The position numbers and the translations under genes were made by a program. DNA of 38,086 nt from an uncultured Verrucomicrobiales bacterium (GTDB taxonomy: Bacteria > Verrucomicrobiota > Verrucomicrobiia > Verrucomicrobiales > DEV007), in contig CAJXQE010000016.1 of assembly GCA_913058215.1 (NCBI GenBank), positions 1 to 38,086 on the forward strand, written 5' to 3'. Shown piece after piece: positions 33,145 to 38,086 of this stretch. The notes beneath the pieces are model-generated. The model saw nothing but the letters and a program-made list of their open reading frames with translations. It was not told where the DNA came from and searched no databases. The first letter of the stretch is position 1. Every line of letters begins with the position of its first letter.

Positions 33145-33917
33145 ATTGCAGGCGATTTTCTATCGCCGGAGCCCTGGCTGTCGGCATTCTCTTTCAAGCA
33201 TCGGCTCGCGGCTCTGACACGGAACAACATGTATTGAAACTGGTATTCCTTCCTACTCCTTTGAATTCAACTCAGTTCTCGCCGCTTTTTGATCGATCGC
33301 CATTCACCCGAGCTCTGCTCCTTTCCGAGTCGCTCATCCTGACCGGAGTTGCCCAGGTCGACGGGAAACCGGTTGCCACCCTGATGGATACCGAAGAAGC
33401 ACTTTCCATCGCTGTTTCGGAAGAGTCCACTCAACGCGGCTGGAAATTGGTGGGCATGTCAGGAACTGAAGACATCGAAACGGCAGTCGTGACAATCTCG
33501 GTGGAGGGCGGTGAAGTGGTGAAAGTTCGCTATGACAAAGAGCGGATGAAGACGGCAAGCCAGCGAATGAAATTCGCAGCACAAGCCCGTGCCAGGAGAG
33601 TCGCCGCGCAAGCCGCCAGTCGGCAATCACAGAGCGGAGGAAATCAGGCCATCCCCGCTGAGCGCGTCGCGATGCTGAAAAAAATCGAACAACGGGAATT
33701 GCCCAAAGGCTACAATCCGGGAGCGGGCAAAAATCGCGAGGAATCCCACAATCTTCACCAGTCCTATGTGGATCGGCGTCTCTCAGGAATGAGTGAACGA
33801 CAACGCGGGCTCGTCGGACAAATGTGGAACCAAAAGCAGACCGTTGCTCCGAACATGAGTAATCGTGGCGCTTCCTTTGTCCGAATCATGGAACACGTCG
33901 CGGAGAACGAGAAATGA
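33141..33917 (+). CDS. PFTR-module protein 2, exported, unknown function
   Basis: A 258-residue protein with a signal peptide (about 1-23, ALAVGILFQASARG). The shared module is at about 43-140: SPFTR (53-57), LTGVAQVDGKPVATLMDT, RGWKLVGM and GGEVVKVRYDKERMK. An Arg/Ala/Gln-rich helix follows (about 141-175). The tail has MSERQRGLVGQMWNQK and FVRIMEHVAENEK, related to the tail of protein 1. The ATG overlaps the previous stop and the stop overlaps the next ATG (both ATGA). The module resembles that of protein 3 at about half of positions by eye. Confidence 0.85.
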   Translation: MNCRRFSIAGALAVGILFQASARGSDTEQHVLKLVFLPTPLNSTQFSPLFDRSPFTRALLLSESLILTGVAQVDGKPVATLMDTEEALSIAVSEESTQRGWKLVGMSGTEDIETAVVTISVEGGEVVKVRYDKERMKTASQRMKFAAQARARRVAAQAASRQSQSGGNQAIPAERVAMLKKIEQRELPKGYNPGAGKNREESHNLHQSYVDRRLSGMSERQRGLVGQMWNQKQTVAPNMSNRGASFVRIMEHVAENEK

Positions 33918-34858
33918 TGAGTTCAGCGATTCAAAGATCGAATTTCCTGGCAGAACGAAGCAAGAGAGTCTCTTCATCGAACCAAACCTCTTGCTTCGTT
34001 TTTGCAAAACTGATCGTTTGTTTTGTTTTCAACAGCGCTCTTGCCGCAAAAGAAACCGGAACAACAACGACGGCGAATCTTCCCCAAAGTGTAAGCGCGA
34101 AACATTTCGATGCGTTAATGAAACAATCGCCCTTCACCCGGGCTTTCAACCTTTCCGACACCCTTGTCCTCAGCGGCGTCGCAAAACTCAACGACAAGCC
34201 GGTCGCCACTTTGATCGACACAGTAGACGGCCAAACCATTGCCATTTCTGCATCCCCAAATCATCTGGGCTGGAAGTTGGTCGAATTTGAAAGGCCGGAC
34301 GATCTCGAGGTGGCCATTGCTTCCGTTGCGGTCGACAACGGCGAGATTCTTCGAGTTTACTATGACAAGGAACGCCTCCAAAAAGCCAGCCTGTTAGCCG
34401 CTCGCGGTGCCCGGGATCAAGCGAGGCAATTCGCAGGGCGAATGATTGCGCGCACCCTGCCGGACTGGATCAACAAGATCGAAGACCCCTTGGAAAAAGG
34501 CAAGGCCATCGCGAAATACATCGAAGGCGGTGGTTTCGACAAATCACCTCTCGACACGGTAAAAATGGCGCTCTCGCAATCCGATCCGCAAGCTCGCGGA
34601 ACAGTGATGTCAGCCGCATTCGGCAGGCTCGGATCCGGAGTCGGCAATACTCAGGTCAATGTTGCCGTCGATCGGCTGAATTCCCTGGAAAAAGGACGGG
34701 ACCGGGATTTCGCGATCAATGGATTGGCTCACGGTCTCGTCGGCAGAGACCCGCAAGGCGCTCTAAAATGGGCAAACTCCGTCTCCGATGAAGGATTCCG
34801 AAAAGTGGTCGTCGAAAATGTCACCCGCCGGATCAACGCGCGCCCTTCCCGCAAGTGA
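33914..34858 (+). CDS. PFTR-module protein 3, exported, with helical-repeat tail
   Basis: A 314-residue protein. A polar N-terminus precedes a signal-like hydrophobic segment (about 28-45, ending ALAAK). The shared module is at about 62-160: SPFTR (72-76), LSGVAKLNDKPVATLIDT, LGWKLVEF and GEILRVYYDKERLQ. The tail (about 175-314) differs from proteins 1 and 2. It consists of helical repeats (DPLEKGKAIAKYIEGGGF, then AFGRLGSGVGNT, GRDPQGALKWANSVSDEG) like the alpha-helical repeat proteins frequent in Verrucomicrobiota. The start overlaps the protein 2 stop. It is the last gene of the five-gene run; no clear terminator follows. Confidence 0.85.
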   Translation: MMSSAIQRSNFLAERSKRVSSSNQTSCFVFAKLIVCFVFNSALAAKETGTTTTANLPQSVSAKHFDALMKQSPFTRAFNLSDTLVLSGVAKLNDKPVATLIDTVDGQTIAISASPNHLGWKLVEFERPDDLEVAIASVAVDNGEILRVYYDKERLQKASLLAARGARDQARQFAGRMIARTLPDWINKIEDPLEKGKAIAKYIEGGGFDKSPLDTVKMALSQSDPQARGTVMSAAFGRLGSGVGNTQVNVAVDRLNSLEKGRDRDFAINGLAHGLVGRDPQGALKWANSVSDEGFRKVVVENVTRRINARPSRK

Positions 34859-35213
34859 ACAACGAAGCAATACGGTTCGATTGATGAACCAACAGAGTTC
34901 ATTCATAATTCAACGGGGATGCGCCCCTTAATCCAAGCGATCTGCGCAGCGGTGACGACACTGTTGGCGATCTTCACGGTTGTGACCCCGCTGTCCTGCA
35001 GCATTGCCGAGGTCACAGACGCCAGCGGAGTCTGTGGGCGGAAGTGTTGGGCCTTCCTTTGCTGCGCCGCAGGCAATGGCGGGATTCTTCGCCGAATCTC
35101 TTGAAGCGATATTGTCACTATCGGAGTTTTATGAGGCAGTCGACCGCACCGAAGGTCGCTCATTTTACATTTCTTAATTGATTCAGCCGTGAGTCTTGCT
35201 ATGAAGAGGAAGC
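34859..35213. other. Intergenic region after the PFTR operon
   Basis: 355 bases without a confident gene. It contains a short minus-strand frame with VT-type repeats (34903-35163) listed separately. A GGGGATGCGCCCC hairpin is at about 34916-34928. Near the right end TTGATT (35178-35183) and TATGAA (35200-35205) could be a promoter for the next gene. Confidence 0.55.
34903..35163 (-). pseudogene. Possible relic of a fibre-like repeat protein (86 codons)
   Basis: This frame ends with three consecutive decapeptide-like units (VTSAMLQDSG, VTTVKIANSV, VTAAQIA), the pattern seen in phage tail-fibre and similar surface fibre proteins. The first about 45 residues are Arg/Pro/Gln-rich and do not look like a folded domain or a signal peptide. 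No ribosome-binding site is evident. It may be a decayed 3' end of a longer gene, a small real gene, or chance. Low confidence. Confidence 0.3.
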
Positions 35214-36371
35214 ATGATCGTTTCGCGTCTCGTCATTTTTGCCTTTTTCGCCCTGTCGCTGTTTAGCGGTTTCGGTACGGTATCGGGACGGGCTGATACG
35301 GCAAATGACTGGCTCGATTATCCTCCTGCTTTTCAATCCTTGTTTGGGAATCCTGAGCTTGTGATTACCCGCCGTCAAATCGGCGTTGATAGTGTTTCCC
35401 TTTCAAAGGTCGGCACTTTTTCTCCCCGTAGGGGATTTGATAAGACTCCGGACCGTAATGTCGTTCGGCTAACCACCGGAATCACAGCGAGTGACGCAAG
35501 CATTCGTGTTCAGTTGGCGAAGGGCCTGGCGAACCTCTTTTACTCAAAAGTAGTTTCCCAATCGGCGCGGAGTTGGAATGAGAAAAAGCTCAATATCAGC
35601 GAACTCGTGGATATGAATCGCGTGATCTTTCTCGATCTTGCAGTGAAGCGGCTCACGGGTAAAACGGTGTCTGACAGCGCTCTCAACGCGTGGTGGGATG
35701 CGCGGATGGGGAATACCCTTACTCCGCTACCAGACTACCATTTGGTGATTATCAACATTCACTATGACTACAAAGGGGAGAAAGAAAGTGTCGGGCATTT
35801 CTGCTTTGCCTTGAGAAAACGAGGAGGAAGCCCTGACGGGGACAAGTTGTTCGATTTTCGCGCACCCTGGTTTGAAGATCGGGTACCCCGTGTGACGGAG
35901 TCGGTTAACATTCACAACCGCCTGAAATTAAGTGCCTATACAGAAAATTTATACGATTGGATTTATACGCAGACGGAATACCGAAACTGCTATGCGAAGC
36001 TCTGGTTTTTGCCGGTGATGAAGGAGCAAAAGGCCTTGCTCGATCATTTTGTCGCTTCCGGAAAGCCTCATCTCGCGGGTAACTTTCGTGTCTTTCGAAA
36101 AAACTGCGCCTCTTTAGGACTTCGTTTTTACGATCGGATTCAATCTTATGACGATCCGACTCCCCATGGGGGGCTGCTTTCGGATATGCCTGTGCTGGCG
36201 GCCTCGCGAATTGTGGATCGATTTGAGGACGTTCCACTTGTCGAAATTCCCAACGTTACCGACAAACGTGGCCGAATGCCTACCGCCAAGTCGAAGCTGC
36301 ACGCGGCACAGCCTTCACGGGCAGAGTCACCTTCTTTCAAAATTCTTGCCGCTGAGCCGAGGGTGAATTAG
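35214..36371 (+). CDS. Exported protein with predicted permuted papain/NlpC-like His-Cys site (DUF4105/Lnb-like)
   Basis: A 385-residue protein with a signal peptide (about 1-26, ending SGRA). The central region has VGHFCFALRK with H195, KLFDFRAPW, a YRNCYAKLWFLP segment and FRVFRKNCASLGLRFYD with C298. A His in a GH motif followed about 100 residues later by an asparagine-cysteine motif is the order of permuted NlpC/P60-type proteins such as the DUF4105/Lnb group, so a periplasmic hydrolase or protease is plausible. The assignment is from motif order only. The C-terminal about 60 residues are polar and probably disordered. An AGAGGA sits three bases before the ATG. Confidence 0.65.
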   Translation: MIVSRLVIFAFFALSLFSGFGTVSGRADTANDWLDYPPAFQSLFGNPELVITRRQIGVDSVSLSKVGTFSPRRGFDKTPDRNVVRLTTGITASDASIRVQLAKGLANLFYSKVVSQSARSWNEKKLNISELVDMNRVIFLDLAVKRLTGKTVSDSALNAWWDARMGNTLTPLPDYHLVIINIHYDYKGEKESVGHFCFALRKRGGSPDGDKLFDFRAPWFEDRVPRVTESVNIHNRLKLSAYTENLYDWIYTQTEYRNCYAKLWFLPVMKEQKALLDHFVASGKPHLAGNFRVFRKNCASLGLRFYDRIQSYDDPTPHGGLLSDMPVLAASRIVDRFEDVPLVEIPNVTDKRGRMPTAKSKLHAAQPSRAESPSFKILAAEPRVN

Positions 36372-36595
36372 AAAGCGCGCTTCGAGGCTCGAGTTCTCCC
36401 GGGGCAATTCTGCATTTTGCCATTCCTCAGAATCGTTTTGCTGCCACGACTCGTCCGGAGGCGACAGGTCTTCTTCTGGAATTGGCCCCACCGTGGTGAA
36501 TGATTGAAATTCAGGCGTGAAAACGTCAGGATGATATTTCTCACCTTCTTTTCCGAATACTTGTCTGGGGCGCGGAGTAAAGGAAAGCCATCATC

Positions 36596-38049
36596 ATGAA
36601 GTTTTCGATTTTCCTGTTTCTCTCCTTTCTCGCGGTCTCCCTTGCCGATGCACAATCGAACGCCGAAAACTGGCATCAATGGCGCGGGCCGGAAAACAAC
36701 GGCGTCTCTAAAACAGCGAAACCGCCTCTGGAATGGAGCGAAGAGAAAAACCTCGCGTGGAAGGCTGAAATCAAGGGGCACGGAACTTCCAGCCCGATCG
36801 TTTTTGGCGACCGGGTTTTCATCACTACCGCAATCAACACGGGAAAAGTCGATCCGAATTTGACGAAGCCGGAGGATCAGCCGGAGCGGGTTTTTGGAAT
36901 CAAACATCCCAACACGACTTATGAGATGGTGGTGCTTTGTTTCGATCGCAAGACGGGGAAACAACTCTGGCGTGAGGTGGCGAACTTGATCGTGCCGCAC
37001 GAGGGGCATCACAAAGACGCGAGCTTTGCTTCGGCCTCGCCCTTCTGCGATGGCGAACGGGTTTACTTTTGGTTCGGCTCGGCGGGGATGTTTGCCTATT
37101 CACTCGATGGAAAAAAACTGTGGGAACGCGATCTCGGCCCGGCAAAAGTTGGCGCTAGTCTGGGTGAAGGCAGTTCACCGGTCGTGCACGATGGAAAGTT
37201 GATCATCGTTCGCGATCACGCCGGGAAATCAAGCATCGAGTGCTTGATTTCTGAGTCGGGAAAAACTCTTTGGAAAAAAGATCGCGAGGAAGGCAACGCC
37301 TGGGCGACTCCAGCAATCGTGGAGCACGACGGAGTGACGCAGGTAATCACCACCGCCACGAATGCGGTGCGTAGCTACAATTTGGATAATGGAGAAGTCA
37401 TTTGGACCGCAACCGGATTGACCAATAACAGCACACCCTGCCCGATCGTCGACGGCGATACCGTCTACTGCATGACCGGCTACGAGGGGCACGCCTTACT
37501 GGCCGTTCCGATCACTGGCAAAGGCGATGTTACGGATACAATCCGATGGAAAGCTGACCGAGGAACTCCCTACGTCCCCTCCCCCATTCTCCATGACGGC
37601 CAACTCTATTTCACGCAGTCGAATCAGGGAATCCTAACCTCACTACAATCAAAAGACGGGAGCGAAGTGATCGCGCGAACTCGAGTGCCGGACCTTGGGG
37701 ACATTTATGCCTCGCCGGTCGGAGCCAATGGCCGCATCTATTTCACCGGACGAAAAGGAACCACCGTCGTCATCGCACCCGGCAAGGAATTCAAAGTCCT
37801 CGCCACCAATCAGCTCGATGACAATTTTCACGCCTCGCCGGCACTGGCAGGAAAACAGCTTTTCCTTCGCGGGATGCGCTTTCTCTACTGCCTCGAAGAA
37901 GGTGGAAATGCCGATGGAAGGAAATTGCTGCCTTCATCCACTCCCAAACCTTCGGCGACAGAATCGACGCCCGTTGACCCGAAGAAGACCCTGAGCGACC
38001 GGCTGCGGCAGATGGTCGAAGCCGGAAAAATCACCGGCGAAGAATCCAT
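36596..38049 (+). CDS. Outer membrane protein assembly-type/PQQ-like beta-propeller protein, 3' truncated
   Basis: The ATG at 36596 opens a signal peptide (MKFSIFLFLSFLAVSLADAQ) and a frame that stays open to the end of genomic sequence, about 484 codons. It begins WHQWRGPENNGVS, the signature of PQQ-like (quinoprotein alcohol dehydrogenase-like) repeat proteins of Planctomycetota and Verrucomicrobiota. Blades repeat as SSPIVFGDRVFITT, CFDRKTGKQLWR, SSPVVHDGKLIIVRDH and CPIVDGDTVYCMTGYEG. A Pro/Ser/Thr-rich stretch follows, then a helix (LSDRLRQMVEAGKITGEE) that suggests the C-terminus is near. The last codons of the open frame (after 38049) are adapter, so the stop is missing. It may be an oxidoreductase or a scaffold; no cofactor residues can be confirmed. 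Confidence 0.88.
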
Positions 38050-38086
38050 CTGTCTCTTATACACATCTCCGAGCCCACGAGACCGA
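38050..38086 (-). other. Nextera transposase adapter (library artefact), right end
   Basis: Bases 38050-38083 are the reverse complement of the adapter at 1-34, starting CTGTCTCTTATACACATCT; three more bases follow. Genomic sequence ends at 38049, inside the PQQ-like gene. Confidence 0.97.

Noticed and set aside
34916..34928. GGGGATGCGCCCC hairpin as terminator of the PFTR operon
   Set aside because: Four-base stem without a T-run on either strand.
36368..37012. 214-codon minus-strand ORF
   Set aside because: Opposite the PQQ-like gene; Arg-rich with no domain, whereas the plus frame has a signal peptide and propeller motifs.

Overview
The window looks like one linear piece of a bacterial chromosome from the phylum Verrucomicrobiota (PVC superphylum). 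This is inferred from gene content, not from an rRNA gene, and none is present. The main pointers are a PVC-type membrane-bound dehydrogenase with a C-terminal CxxCH haem domain, a Rhodopirellula/Verrucomicrobium-type sigma factor followed by FecR, two secreted sulfatases, a WRGP-type PQQ-like propeller, and a MurC-MurB fusion inside a division/cell-wall cluster. Both ends carry Nextera-type adapter (1-34 and 38050-38086), so the molecule is artificially ended and the last gene is cut.

Layout: (i) 150-1258, sigma factor plus four-TM membrane partner (+). (ii) 1301-6736 (-), a sigma factor, then a probable operon of ceramidase-like hydrolase, Dabb protein and haem-containing dehydrogenase. (iii) 6845-9714 (+), a degenerate CDP-alcohol phosphatidyltransferase-like membrane protein, a peptidoglycan amidase, an ankyrin-like protein and SanA, ending in a strong hairpin terminator. 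(iv) 9788-20466 (-), the wall/division cluster, transcribed murG, murC-murB, a Pro/Ala-rich four-Cys protein, a GNAT, ddl, ftsQ, ftsA, ftsZ. (v) 20805-22004, a small membrane protein (+) convergent with a YegS-like lipid kinase (-). (vi) 22162-26728 (+), phoB-phoR-like two-component genes followed by an unknown secreted membrane-anchored protein and a tandem metallo-beta-lactamase-fold protein. (vii) 26749-30343, two sulfatases on opposite strands flanking a DUF2853 gene. (viii) 30643-34858 (+), a five-gene run with stop/start overlaps throughout: sigma factor, FecR-like protein and three tandem paralogous exported proteins. (ix) 34859-38049, a short relic-like ORF, a predicted permuted papain/NlpC-like protein and a truncated PQQ-like propeller.

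How the genes fit together: region iv supplies lipid II synthesis (MurG, MurC, MurB, Ddl) and the divisome (FtsQ, FtsA, FtsZ). It has local peculiarities: FtsZ has an altered T7 loop and a very long acidic linker, and an uncharacterised four-Cys protein is inserted. Regions ii and vii look like secreted degradation of sulfated polymers and other substrates.

The best candidate for an undescribed system is region viii. There a sigma/FecR pair is translationally coupled to three exported proteins that share a roughly 95-residue module (called here the PFTR module) followed by different C-terminal tails. No CRISPR array, tRNA, rRNA, insertion sequence or integrase was found.
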